Positions 51,284 through 59,924 of a stretch of 64,000 nucleotides of DNA are shown in pieces. The notes below the pieces were generated by a model. That model did not search any database, was not told the origin of the DNA, and saw nothing but the letters and a program-made list of their open reading frames with translations. The stretch lies in NCBI RefSeq assembly GCF_003031585.1, contig NZ_PWAA01000063.1:1-64000 (forward strand), read 5' to 3'. Source of the stretch: Thalassobius sp. I31.1 (lineage in GTDB: Bacteria > Pseudomonadota > Alphaproteobacteria > Rhodobacterales > Rhodobacteraceae). A program made the translations under genes and the position numbers. Position 1 is the stretch's first letter. Each line of letters opens with the position of its first letter.

Positions 51284-52627
51284 ATGCAGACATTTTTCAC
51301 TGAAAAACAGCTTGAAAACCCGGCAACGGAACGTGCGAATGAAATACTGCGGGCCTGTGTGCATTGTGGGTTTTGCACCGCAACATGCCCGACCTATCAG
51401 GTGCTGGGGGATGAACTCGACAGTCCGCGCGGGCGGATCTATCTGATCAAGGATATGCTGGAGAATGAGCGTAAGCCCGACGCCAAAACTGTACAGCATA
51501 TTGATCGCTGCCTGTCCTGTCTGGCCTGCATGTCCACCTGTCCGTCCGGGGTGCATTACATGCATCTGATTGACCACGCCCGCGCCTATGTTGAGGAAAA
51601 CTACAAACGCCCCCTGATGGAACGCATGTTGCGCCGGGTGCTGGCGGTGGTGCTGCCTTATCCCGGGCGCTTTCGTCTGGCACTGCTGGGCGCGAAAATC
51701 GCAAGGCCTCTGGCGCGGTTTATGCCCGATCCGCGCCTGAAGGCGATGCTGGAAATGGCGCCCAAACAGATCCCGCCGGTCAGCCGCAATGATGATCCGC
51801 AGGTCTTTGCCCCGCAAGGCGCGCGCAAAATGCGGGTCGCCCTGATGACCGGCTGTGCACAAAAAGCCCTGAACACCGACATCAATGACGCGACCATCCG
51901 CCTGTTGCGGCGTCTGGGCTGTGAGGTTGTGATTGCCGACGGCCAGGGGTGCTGTGGCGCGTTGACCCATCATATGGGGCGCGAAGATGACAGTCACAAA
52001 GCGGCGGCCCGCAATATTAATGCCTTCCTTGATGAGGACAGCAAAGTGCCGCTGGATGCGATTGTGATCAACACCTCGGGCTGCGGCACGACGGTTAAGG
52101 ATTACGGTCATATGTTCCGCAACAGTGACATGGCAGATAAAGCGGCCCGGGTCTCGGATCTGGCGATGGATGTGTCCGAAGTCCTGATGAAACTGGATCT
52201 GCCCGCGATGGATGCGGGTCACCCGGCCCTGGGGATGAAGGTTGGATATCATGCGGCCTGTTCCCTGCAACATGGACAAAAGATCAAAACCTTCCCGAAA
52301 ACTCTGCTGAAAAACGCGGGTTTCACTGTGGCGGAACCGCGTGATTCTCATCTTTGTTGCGGATCCGCGGGTACCTATAACCTGATGCAGCCGGAAATTT
52401 CGGGGCAGCTGAAGGCACGTAAGTTGCAGACTCTTGAGGAAATTCAGCCTCAGGTGATCTCTGCCGGTAACATTGGCTGCATGATGCAAATCGGCTCTGG
52501 TGCGAAGGTGCCGGTTGCGCATACTGTTGAGCTGCTTGACTGGGCGACCGGTGGCCCTGTGCCGCCATCTGTTCTGTCAGCGCAGTCCGGTGGTGTGCCC
52601 CAGCCCGAGGTGCCCCGTCTGCGGTAA
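51284..52627 (+). CDS. glcF: Glycolate oxidase iron-sulfur subunit GlcF
   Basis: 447 residues. Two 4Fe-4S motifs: CVHCGFCTATCPT and CLSCLACMSTCPSG. Two CCG-type cysteine domains follow (GQGCCGALTHHMG, HLCCGSAGTYN). It passes electrons from the flavin subunits to the respiratory quinone pool. Last gene of glcDEF, 3 nt after glcE. glc genes often serve growth on phytoplankton-derived glycolate. Confidence 0.96.
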   Translation: MQTFFTEKQLENPATERANEILRACVHCGFCTATCPTYQVLGDELDSPRGRIYLIKDMLENERKPDAKTVQHIDRCLSCLACMSTCPSGVHYMHLIDHARAYVEENYKRPLMERMLRRVLAVVLPYPGRFRLALLGAKIARPLARFMPDPRLKAMLEMAPKQIPPVSRNDDPQVFAPQGARKMRVALMTGCAQKALNTDINDATIRLLRRLGCEVVIADGQGCCGALTHHMGREDDSHKAAARNINAFLDEDSKVPLDAIVINTSGCGTTVKDYGHMFRNSDMADKAARVSDLAMDVSEVLMKLDLPAMDAGHPALGMKVGYHAACSLQHGQKIKTFPKTLLKNAGFTVAEPRDSHLCCGSAGTYNLMQPEISGQLKARKLQTLEEIQPQVISAGNIGCMMQIGSGAKVPVAHTVELLDWATGGPVPPSVLSAQSGGVPQPEVPRLR

Positions 52628-52640
52628 TGCAGGAGCAGGT

Positions 52641-53465
52641 ATGCGGTTTTTCTCTGGTGTCCTTCTGGCCCTTTCTCTTTGTGCTGGCGCGGTCAGCGCA
52701 CAGGACAGTTCGGCCACACCATCAGAGCTGCGGACGCTGCTGACCGGGTTTGACGTGCGTGGGCTTAGTGGGATCGGGCGGCTGAATATCGACAACCGGA
52801 TCATGTGTTCCGGGTCGCTGATTGCTGATGATCTGGTGCTGACGGCGGCCCATTGCCTGTTTGATCCCGAGAGCGGCCAGCCCTTTGAACCGGCTGACAT
52901 CGAATTCCTGGCGGATCTGCGCCTGGGCCGGCCTTCCGCCACCCGGCATGCCAGTCATATTGCTTTGCTACCGGAATATAGCCCCGGTGCAGCGGATCGG
53001 TTGCAGATCGAACATGACATTGCGCTTTTGCAGCTGAACAGTCCGATCCAAAGCTTCACAATCTCGCCCTTCGCGCTTGGGCAAAGCCCCGGGCCTGGTG
53101 AGGATGTCGGGATCATATCCTATGCCAAAGACCGCGCCGAAAGCCCCGCTTTGCAGGACCGCTGCCATGTGACGGCCCGCGAAGGCCTGGCCCTGATCCT
53201 GACCTGCACGGTTGATTCGGGGTCTTCCGGTGCGCCGGTTCTGCAGATCGAAGATGGGGTCGCGACAGTGGTTTCTGTTGTTTCCGCGCTGGGGGAATTG
53301 CGAAATCAGAAGGTCGCGATTACCACTGTGCTGGACGGGCGAGTGGAACTTCTGATGGCCGAGATCGAAGCCCTGCCGCCTTCCACGTCGCGTGGCACGC
53401 GTCGCCTGATTCAGATCACCCCGGATCAGCCCGACAGCGGTGGGGCAAGATTCCTGCGCCCCTGA
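52641..53465 (+). CDS. Secreted trypsin-like serine protease
   Basis: 274 residues from ATG 52641, preceded by AGGAGCAGG. Signal peptide RFFSGVLLALSLCAGAVSA-QD. The triad is visible: His in VLTAAHCLFD, Asp in EHDIALLQLN and Ser in VDSGSSGAPVL (the usual GDSGGP is varied). The two cysteines of RIMCSGSLIADD and AAHCLF may form the usual disulfide. Periplasmic or exported. It starts 13 nt after glcF and may be transcribed with it, with no evident functional tie. Confidence 0.85.
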   Translation: MRFFSGVLLALSLCAGAVSAQDSSATPSELRTLLTGFDVRGLSGIGRLNIDNRIMCSGSLIADDLVLTAAHCLFDPESGQPFEPADIEFLADLRLGRPSATRHASHIALLPEYSPGAADRLQIEHDIALLQLNSPIQSFTISPFALGQSPGPGEDVGIISYAKDRAESPALQDRCHVTAREGLALILTCTVDSGSSGAPVLQIEDGVATVVSVVSALGELRNQKVAITTVLDGRVELLMAEIEALPPSTSRGTRRLIQITPDQPDSGGARFLRP

Positions 53466-53481
53466 ACTGCGATAAACGGGT

Positions 53482-53509
53482 CTTGAAACCCGAAAAATCC
53501 ATCATATGT
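53482..53509 (+). promoter_or_regulatory. Candidate RpoH (sigma-32) promoter of the second hsp20
   Basis: CTTGAAA at 53482-53488 is a perfect -35. CATATGT at 53503-53509 lies 17 nt after CTTG and matches the alphaproteobacterial -10 pattern C-Y-T-A-T-N-T at all but its second place. Transcription would start near 53516. Confidence 0.6.
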
Positions 53510-53515
53510 CGATAA

Positions 53516-53601
53516 CAGCCGGACGCCACATCGGGTCCGGTTTTACCATGGTCCGTCCATCCGGAGGGCCGCCAATGTTATCGCTATGAAAGGGTAACCC
53601 T
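53516..53601 (+). promoter_or_regulatory. ROSE-like RNA thermometer leader of the second hsp20
   Basis: An ~86-nt leader. The first hairpin is CCGGAC (53519-53524)/GTCCGG (53535-53540). Just before the start, UUAUCGCU (53578-53585) can pair with AGGGUAA (53591-53597) around AUGAA, leaving the G of UCGCU bulged. This is the ROSE signature. AGGG is the Shine-Dalgarno sequence, 7 nt before ATG 53602. A rival small hairpin, AGGG-TAA-CCCT, also hides it. Confidence 0.65.
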
Positions 53602-54054
53602 ATGAGAGCTTTTGATCTTTCCCCGCTGTACCGTGCCTCTGTTGGCTTCGACCAAATCGCTGACATGATGGATCGTGTGGTCAGCAAAGACGCCGCCCAG
53701 CCGTCTTACCCGCCTTACAATATCGAAAAAACCGACGATGACGCTTACCGGATTTCCCTGGCTGTGGCCGGGTTCGCCGAAGATGAACTGTCCGTCGAAG
53801 TGCGTGAAAACGCCCTGATCGTCTCTGCCCGCAAATCGCAGGAAGACGACGAACGTACCTGGCTGCACCGTGGCATCGCCAACCGCGCCTTTGAACGCCG
53901 CTTCCACCTGGCCGATCACGTGCGCGTGCTTGGGGCCAGTCATGAAAACGGCATGCTGCACATTGAACTGGCCCGCGAAGTGCCAGAGGCCCTGAAACCG
54001 CGCCGCGTTGAAATTACGTCAACGGCCCATCCCGTGCTGGAAGCGGCTGAATAA
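53602..54054 (+). CDS. Small heat shock protein Hsp20 (IbpA-like), second copy
   Basis: 150 residues. The alpha-crystallin domain covers about 35-140 (YPPYNIEKTDDDAYRISLAV, AGFAEDELSVEVRENALIVS), ending with the conserved ASHENGMLHIELAREVP. Clearly a paralogue of the protein at 30614, but with no DUF1150 gene behind it. A terminator follows. Heat control is suggested by its sigma-32-like promoter and ROSE-like leader. Confidence 0.93.
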   Translation: MRAFDLSPLYRASVGFDQIADMMDRVVSKDAAQPSYPPYNIEKTDDDAYRISLAVAGFAEDELSVEVRENALIVSARKSQEDDERTWLHRGIANRAFERRFHLADHVRVLGASHENGMLHIELAREVPEALKPRRVEITSTAHPVLEAAE

Positions 54055-54084
54055 TCCCCCCCGAACACCTCCCGTGTTCAGTCA

Positions 54085-54114
54085 GGCGTGCCCTTCGGGG
54101 CGCGCCTTTTTTGT
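54085..54114 (+). terminator. Rho-independent terminator of the second hsp20
   Basis: GGCGTGCCC pairs with GGGCGCGCC around TTCG (54085-54106), followed by TTTTTTG. Confidence 0.85.
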
Positions 54115-54169
54115 GTCGTTGCAATTTTCGGATCACAAAGGCAGAAAGACAAAAAACGGAGTGCGCCTC

Positions 54170-54901
54170 ATGAAACCTTTTCTGATCCTGCAATTGCGCC
54201 CTGAAACAGAGGCCGCAGATGATGAATTCCAGGCCTTTCTGAAGTTTGGTAAGCTACAACCGGATGAAGTGCATCGCATTCGCCTGGATCAGGCTGATGT
54301 GCCTCAGGGGCTGGATCTGGAGGAATATTCCGGTGTGATTGTTGGCGGTGGCCCCGGTTGTATTTCCGATGACCCGGCGACCAAAAGCGAAATGGATGCG
54401 AAGATCGAACAGGCCTGCCTTGCTCTGATGCCTGACATCATCCGCGATGACATTCCCTTCATGGGCTGCTGCTATGGCATTGGTATTCTCGGCCACAGCC
54501 TGGGCGCGGAAATCAGCAAGGAAAAATGGGGCGAAGTCGCGGGGACTGCGGATTGCGAAGCTGTGGCAGATGACCCTTTGACTGAGGGGCTGACAGGCAG
54601 CTGGCAGGCTTTTGTCGGCCATAAAGAAGCCCTGCAGGACCTGCCGGAAGGGGCGGTGCATCTGGTGACTTCACCGACCTGCCGCTATCAGATGATCCGT
54701 TATGGTCAGAATGTCTACGCGACGCAATTCCACCCCGAAGCGGATGCCGCTGGCTTTGAAAACCGCATCAACATCTATAAGCACAAAGGCTATTTCCCAC
54801 CGGAAGACGCAGAACGCCTGATCGCGATGTGTCGCGCGTCAGATGTCACCGTGCCGGAAGAAATCCTGCGCCGCTTTGTAGATCGTTATCGCACGGCCTG
54901 A
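54170..54901 (+). CDS. Class I glutamine amidotransferase-like protein
   Basis: 243 residues from ATG 54170 (MKPFLILQLRPETEAADDEF). The fold shows YSGVIVGGGPGCISDD, the nucleophile in FMGCCYGIGILGHS (C101), and the His-Glu pair in ATQFHPEADAAG. The loop QAxx of GuaA is not seen, so it is a free-standing glutamine amidotransferase of the GMP-synthase-like group and not guaA. It would release ammonia from glutamine or act on gamma-glutamyl amides. Substrate unknown. Confidence 0.82.
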   Translation: MKPFLILQLRPETEAADDEFQAFLKFGKLQPDEVHRIRLDQADVPQGLDLEEYSGVIVGGGPGCISDDPATKSEMDAKIEQACLALMPDIIRDDIPFMGCCYGIGILGHSLGAEISKEKWGEVAGTADCEAVADDPLTEGLTGSWQAFVGHKEALQDLPEGAVHLVTSPTCRYQMIRYGQNVYATQFHPEADAAGFENRINIYKHKGYFPPEDAERLIAMCRASDVTVPEEILRRFVDRYRTA

Positions 54902-54952
54902 CACTTTCCACAGGCCGCCATCCGGCCTGTGAACGGGCATGCAGGGCATGTC

Positions 54953-55660
54953 TTATTCGGAAAATGCCGCTTCCAGGGCGATTTCAACCATATCGCCAAA
55001 GCTCTTTTCGCGCTGATCAGATGGCAGGGCTTCGCCGGTTTTCAGGTGGTCCGAAACGGTCAGAACAGCAAGTGCGCGCACACTGTGGCGGGCCGCCAGG
55101 TTGTAAAGTTCAGCCGCTTCCATTTCGACGCCCAGAATGCCGTGACGCATCATCTGTTCGTTCAGATCCGGACGTTCATCATAGAAAACGTCAGACGAAT
55201 AGATCCCGCCCACATGGGTTGGCGTGCCTTTTGCTTCCGCCGCAGTGACAGCAGCTTTCAGCAGGCTCCAGTCCGCGCAGGGGGCAAAGTTGATTTCTTT
55301 AAAGATCCCGCTGGAAGGGGTGGACAGGCTTGTGGCTGTCATCGCGATAATCACATCACGGATCGCAACCTGATCCTGCATACCACCACAGGATCCGATA
55401 CGGATCAGGGTTTTTGCCCCAAAATCGCCGATCAGTTCGTTGGCGTAGATCGACAGGCTCGGCATCCCCATGCCAGAGCCCTGAATCGTAACCGGATGAC
55501 CCTTCCAGGTTCCGGTGTAACCCAGCATACCCCGGGTTTCATTCACCAGACGCGGCGCTTCCAGAAAATTTTCCGCCGCCCATTTCGCGCGATAAGGATC
55601 GCCGGGCATAAGAACAGTTTCAGCAATTTCGCCTTTTTCTGCGCCAATGTGAATGGTCAT
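54953..55660 (-). CDS. deoD: Purine-nucleoside phosphorylase DeoD
   Basis: 235 residues. Family PNP_UDP_1: [30 protein letters not shown] (phosphate site) and [13 protein letters not shown] (base/ribose site). It splits (deoxy)purine nucleosides with phosphate to base and ribose-1-phosphate. GAGGAAGG precedes the ATG. It lies 13 nt after the H-NS gene on the same strand and may share its transcript. Confidence 0.95.
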   Translation of the reverse strand: MTIHIGAEKGEIAETVLMPGDPYRAKWAAENFLEAPRLVNETRGMLGYTGTWKGHPVTIQGSGMGMPSLSIYANELIGDFGAKTLIRIGSCGGMQDQVAIRDVIIAMTATSLSTPSSGIFKEINFAPCADWSLLKAAVTAAEAKGTPTHVGGIYSSDVFYDERPDLNEQMMRHGILGVEMEAAELYNLAARHSVRALAVLTVSDHLKTGEALPSDQREKSFGDMVEIALEAAFSE

Positions 55661-55673
55661 ATCAGTACCTTCC

Positions 55674-56006
55674 TCAGATCTCCATGTCGGAAGGACTGAT
55701 ACCCCGGCTCAGCGCTGCGGTAAACCAGTTTGGTTTCCTGCCTTTGCCGGTCCAGGTCATTTCACTATCTTCCGGATTGGCATAGCGAGGTGGGGAAACA
55801 GAGCCATACATGCGCCCTGATTTACCGCGCCTTGCGCCGTTTCCAGAAATTTCATCCAGCGAAAATCCGTATTCAGAAACGGCCGCTTTGGCTGCATCCA
55901 AAGCTGCCTGACGGTCGCGGGCTTCCGCTTCTGCCAGGGCCTTTTCAACATCATTTTTTAAAACACTTAACTCGTTACGACTAAGGGTGGATAAGTTAAT
56001 ATTCAT
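55674..56006 (-). CDS. H-NS-like nucleoid protein (HvrA/Spb type)
   Basis: 110 residues. An N-terminal helical oligomerisation region ([20 protein letters not shown]) and a C-terminal DNA-binding motif [20 protein letters not shown], the alphaproteobacterial HvrA form, with TGKGRKP in the minor groove hook. A global silencer of AT-rich DNA. TGGGAG precedes the start. It is upstream of deoD on the same strand. Confidence 0.9.
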   Translation of the reverse strand: MNINLSTLSRNELSVLKNDVEKALAEAEARDRQAALDAAKAAVSEYGFSLDEISGNGARRGKSGRMYGSVSPPRYANPEDSEMTWTGKGRKPNWFTAALSRGISPSDMEI

Positions 56007-56110
56007 TTGGAACTCCCATCATCGTAGCCACAATAGGGCATAAGTGACGGGAGATTTCAAATGAATATACGTTCATTCCTGAGACAGGCAGCCTCAATTT
56101 CTTGTGCGTA

Positions 56111-58096
56111 TTATTCTACGTTGACTTCTACCAGCTGAATAAGGTCCCCGATGATCCGATTAAGTTCGAAATCTTTTGGTGTGTAAATCTTTGAAACATT
56201 ACAGTTTATCAGTTTTTCAAAATCTGCATCCGGAATGATACCACCAACAACCACAGGGATATGTTTTACCTTACTCTCTGAACGCAATTTCATTAATTCT
56301 TCTACCAGAGGAACGTGAGAACCAGACAGAATTGAAACACCGATTACATCCGCATTTTCATTTTCGGCGCTTTGAATGATTTCTGCAGGCGTCATTCTGA
56401 TACCGTCATAGGTAATATCGATTCCACAATCGCGCGCGCGGGCGGCAATTTGTTCTGCACCATTGGAATGGCCATCCAGCCCCGGTTTCGCCATGACAAG
56501 TTTCACGCGGCGGCCCAGTTTGTCACTGATCCGGTCGACCTCAGCCCGCAATTCATCCAGGCCTTCGGTGCGGTTGGACGGATGCCGGCTGACACCGGTC
56601 GGGCCACGGTATTGCCCGAAGGCTTCGCGCAACATTTCGCCCCATTCGCCTGTGGTGACGCCTGCTTTCGCAGCCGCGATGGATGGCACCATGATGTTTG
56701 TGCCCTGCAAGGCCGCTTGCCGCAGATCCGCAAGGGCTTTGCTCACAGCTGAATCGTCGCGTTCCGCGCGCCATGCCTCAAGGCGGGAAATCTGGTCGCG
56801 CTCTGCCGTCTCATCCACCACCATAATCGCGCCATCCCCGGCGGTCAGCGGGCTCTCGGCGCCCTCAACCCAACGGTTCACACCCACAACCGTGGTTTCA
56901 CCGGCCTCAATCCGGCCAATACGTTCGGCGTTGCTTTCCACCAGGCGCGATTTCATATAGTCAATCGCCCCCACAGCACCGCCCAGCGATTCAATCTGCG
57001 CAAGCTCTGCCCGCGTGCCTTCTTTCAGGGCCTCAACCTTGCGGGTCACCGCCGGGTTTTCGTCAAACAGATCTTCATATTCCAGCAGATCGGTTTCATA
57101 AGCCAGGATCTGTTGCATTCGCAAAGACCACTGCTGATCCCATGGGCGGGGCAGGCCCAGGGCTTCGTTCCAGGCCGGCAGCTGCACCGCGCGGGCGCGG
57201 GCATTTTTCGACAAGGTCACCGCCAGCATTTCAATCAGAATACGATACACATTGTTTTCAGGCTGCTGTTCCGTCAGGCCAAGGCTGTTCACCTGTACCC
57301 CATAGCGGAAACGACGGAATTTCGGGTCTTCCACGCCGTAACGATCAAACGTGATTTCATCCCAAAGCTCAACAAAGGCACGCATTTTGCACATCTCGGT
57401 GACAAAGCGGATGCCCGCATTCACAAAGAACGAAATCCGGCCAACCATCGCCGGGAAAGCTTCCGCAGGGACTTTCTCTTTCAGGTCATCCAGCACAGCA
57501 ATCGCAGTGGCCAGCGCAAAAGAAAGCTCTTCTTCCGGCGTCGCACCCGCTTCCTGCAAGTGGTAAGAACAGACATTCATCGGGTTCCATTTTGGCAGAT
57601 GTTCCCGCGTATAGGCCGCCACATCGGTGATCATCCGCAGGCTGGGTTCGGGTGCGGTAATATAAGTGCCGCGGGACAGATATTCTTTGATCAGGTCATT
57701 CTGCACCGTGCCTTGCAGTTTCGACACATCCGCGCCCTGTTCCTCAGCCGCTGCGATATAAAGCGCCAGCAACCAGGGGGCGGTCGCATTGATTGTCATG
57801 GATGTGTTCATTTGTTCCAGCGGGATCTGGTCAAACAAAGCCCGCATGTCACCAAGATGGCCAACGGGCACGCCTACCTTGCCGACTTCACCGCGCGACA
57901 GCACATGGTCGCTGTCATAACCGGTTTGCGTCGGCAGATCGAAGGCCACAGAAAGGCCGGTCTGACCCTTGGACAGGTTGTCGCGATACAGCGCATTCGA
58001 AGCCGCAGCCGTGGAATGACCGGCATAGGTCCGGAACAGCCACGGGCGGGATTTTTCAGTGGTGGATTTCTGCACTTGCGAAGGGGTCTGGGACAT
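56111..58096 (-). CDS. ecm: Ethylmalonyl-CoA mutase (B12-dependent)
   Basis: 661 residues from ATG 58096 (MSQTPSQVQKSTTEKSRPWL). The substrate domain shows GQTGLSVAFDLPTQTGYDSD and YITAPEPSLRMITDVA; the C-terminal B12 domain has KPGLDGHSNGAEQIAARARD, with DGHSNG as the D-x-H-x-x-G cobalamin ligand. Ethylmalonyl-CoA mutase is related to methylmalonyl-CoA mutase; I prefer it because ccr lies next to it. It makes methylsuccinyl-CoA in the ethylmalonyl-CoA pathway and should need MeaB (25.9 kb). Confidence 0.9.
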   Translation of the reverse strand: MSQTPSQVQKSTTEKSRPWLFRTYAGHSTAAASNALYRDNLSKGQTGLSVAFDLPTQTGYDSDHVLSRGEVGKVGVPVGHLGDMRALFDQIPLEQMNTSMTINATAPWLLALYIAAAEEQGADVSKLQGTVQNDLIKEYLSRGTYITAPEPSLRMITDVAAYTREHLPKWNPMNVCSYHLQEAGATPEEELSFALATAIAVLDDLKEKVPAEAFPAMVGRISFFVNAGIRFVTEMCKMRAFVELWDEITFDRYGVEDPKFRRFRYGVQVNSLGLTEQQPENNVYRILIEMLAVTLSKNARARAVQLPAWNEALGLPRPWDQQWSLRMQQILAYETDLLEYEDLFDENPAVTRKVEALKEGTRAELAQIESLGGAVGAIDYMKSRLVESNAERIGRIEAGETTVVGVNRWVEGAESPLTAGDGAIMVVDETAERDQISRLEAWRAERDDSAVSKALADLRQAALQGTNIMVPSIAAAKAGVTTGEWGEMLREAFGQYRGPTGVSRHPSNRTEGLDELRAEVDRISDKLGRRVKLVMAKPGLDGHSNGAEQIAARARDCGIDITYDGIRMTPAEIIQSAENENADVIGVSILSGSHVPLVEELMKLRSESKVKHIPVVVGGIIPDADFEKLINCNVSKIYTPKDFELNRIIGDLIQLVEVNVE

Positions 58097-58283
58097 CCTG
58101 GCCTCACATCCTGGCCGGAATCGCATCCGGCAATATTATTTCGTCACATGCTATCTATAGGAAATTTTCAAACCCTGTCAATTCGCTGCATTGCGGCATC
58201 ACGCATGAAAATGATCTGAAACAATCACGTGATCAGGCATATAAGTTTTTAAACTTCACCGTTTTGCATCTTTAAAGACTTTA

Positions 58284-58291
58284 AACTTTGC
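58284..58291 (+). promoter_or_regulatory. AACTTTGC motif upstream of the PlsB-like gene
   Basis: AACTTTGC (58284-58291) lies in the gap between ecm and the acyltransferase. The complement GCAAAGTT lies at 59830-59837 before ccr. It resembles the core of RamB/ScfR-type sites (AACTTTGCAAA). That family regulates short-chain acyl-CoA genes in Rhodobacter relatives. The 8-mer match alone is weak. Confidence 0.3.
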
Positions 58292-58392
58292 TTCGGGGCG
58301 CGAAATTTTATTGCGCGTTTCATGTCGTAAAAGGCAGACAATGCGGGCGCAGAATGGCTTTTCCTGGCCGCATTCTCACGCTATGTTACTGT

Positions 58393-59757
58393 ATGTTTCG
58401 TACGGTTGAACTGCCCCTCTGGGCCCTGATCCTCATCCTGCTGTTCGCAGCGGTGACCTTTGCCAGTCACTTTCTCTTTCCATCTGTCCGCTGGTTTTTC
58501 CGGCGGCGCATGGAACGTGTTGTCGCAAAAGTAAATCAACGGCTTGATCGTCCGATTGAACCTTTCAAGCTGGCGGAACGCCACGATATGATCCAGCGGC
58601 TGATCTATGATCCGAAGGTGACACAGGCGATTGTTGATCATGCCCGGGAAGAAGGCGTGCCGGAAAACGTCGCCTTTGAAAGCGCGCGTCGCTATGCCCG
58701 TGAAATCGTGCCCTCCTTTTCTGCAACGGCTTATTTTGGGTTCGGAACGCGCCTGGCCCGTTGGCTTTCAAATCGGATTTATCGTGTCAGATTAGGGCAT
58801 TACGATGAAGCCGCCATCAAAGACATCGACCCGGACGCAACGGTTATCTTTGTGATGAACCATCGCTCAAATATGGATTATGTGCTTGTCACATGGCTTG
58901 CGGCGGAACGGTCTGCGCTGTCTTATGCCGTCGGTGAATGGGCGCGGATCTGGCCTTTGCGCACGTTGATCCGGTCTATGGGCGCGTATTTCATCCGTCG
59001 GAAAAGCCGCAACAAGCTCTACCGTCGTGTGCTTGCGCGCTATGTGCAGATGGCGACCGAAGGTGGCGTGACGCAGGCTGTGTTTCCGGAAGGTGGCTTG
59101 TCTCTGGATGGTTCCGTTCAAGCGCCAAAACTTGGGCTTTTGTCCTATATTGTCAATGACTTCGAGCCAGGTGAAAGCCGTGATGTTGTCTTCGTTCCCA
59201 TTGCGCTGAACTATGATCGCGTGCTGGAAGACCGGGTTCTTATCGAAGCCAACAAACAGGGCAATCGCAAATTCGGCTTTAAGGTCAGCGGTATCTTTGG
59301 CTTCATCTTCCGCCAGATCCGTTTCATATTTACCGGGCGCTTTCATCGTTTTGGCTATGCTGCCGTCAGCTTTGGCCAGCCTATGTCATTGACAGAATTC
59401 ATGAATTCCGGTGCCAAAGGGCCAGAAGCCGTAGGTAACGCCCTGATGGATCGCATCCGCGATGTGTTGCCTGTCCTGCCGGTCCCTCTGGTCGCTACTG
59501 TGCTTTTGCAGGCAGAGGGTGCGATATCTGAAGATGAACTGACCACGCGGGTTTCTGCCCTGATTGATCAGATCGCCCATGACGAAGGCCACGTCCATCT
59601 GCCTCGTAACTCCGTCGACTACGCCGCCGAAGTCGGTCTGCGCATGTTGAAGCTGCGTAAAATGGTTGCCGTCAATAACAACGCCATCACCATCGCCCCG
59701 GATCACCAGGACGAACTGTCATTCTACGCAAATTCAATAAAGCACCTCGTTCATTAA
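58393..59757 (+). CDS. PlsB/PlsC-like acyltransferase
   Basis: 454 residues from ATG 58393 (MFRTVELPLWALILILLFAA); no clear Shine-Dalgarno sequence, and an ATG at 58354 is an alternative. One N-terminal membrane helix, then a PlsB-type core with N-H-R-S-N-M-D (HxxxxD), ATEGGVTQAVFPEGGLSLDG and VVFVPIALNYDRVLE. It acylates glycerol-3-phosphate or a lysophospholipid in membrane lipid synthesis. Set between ecm and ccr. Confidence 0.82.
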   Translation: MFRTVELPLWALILILLFAAVTFASHFLFPSVRWFFRRRMERVVAKVNQRLDRPIEPFKLAERHDMIQRLIYDPKVTQAIVDHAREEGVPENVAFESARRYAREIVPSFSATAYFGFGTRLARWLSNRIYRVRLGHYDEAAIKDIDPDATVIFVMNHRSNMDYVLVTWLAAERSALSYAVGEWARIWPLRTLIRSMGAYFIRRKSRNKLYRRVLARYVQMATEGGVTQAVFPEGGLSLDGSVQAPKLGLLSYIVNDFEPGESRDVVFVPIALNYDRVLEDRVLIEANKQGNRKFGFKVSGIFGFIFRQIRFIFTGRFHRFGYAAVSFGQPMSLTEFMNSGAKGPEAVGNALMDRIRDVLPVLPVPLVATVLLQAEGAISEDELTTRVSALIDQIAHDEGHVHLPRNSVDYAAEVGLRMLKLRKMVAVNNNAITIAPDHQDELSFYANSIKHLVH

Positions 59758-59829
59758 GGTTTCCGGCATCTTGCCGCATTGCAGAAATCCATCACGACAT
59801 AAAATTACCAATTTGATCTGAATTAGGTT

Positions 59830-59837
59830 GCAAAGTT
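59830..59837 (-). promoter_or_regulatory. GCAAAGTT motif upstream of ccr
   Basis: GCAAAGTT is the complement of AACTTTGC at 58284, 88 nt before the ccr start. A shared regulator for ecm and ccr is possible; see the paired site. Confidence 0.3.
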
Positions 59838-59924
59838 ACTTTACGCCTCCTATTCCATAGGAAACCGCTGGTGCAGAGCGTTGATTCTGCGTTGCGGCAA
59901 ATTTGCTGGCTGAGGAGGTCCGTT

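Noticed and set aside
51197-52522. 441-codon minus-strand frame
   Set aside because: Antisense to glcF; the iron-sulfur motifs on the plus strand are decisive.
57113-58219. 368-codon plus-strand frame
   Set aside because: Antisense to ecm, whose B12 and substrate domains are clear.
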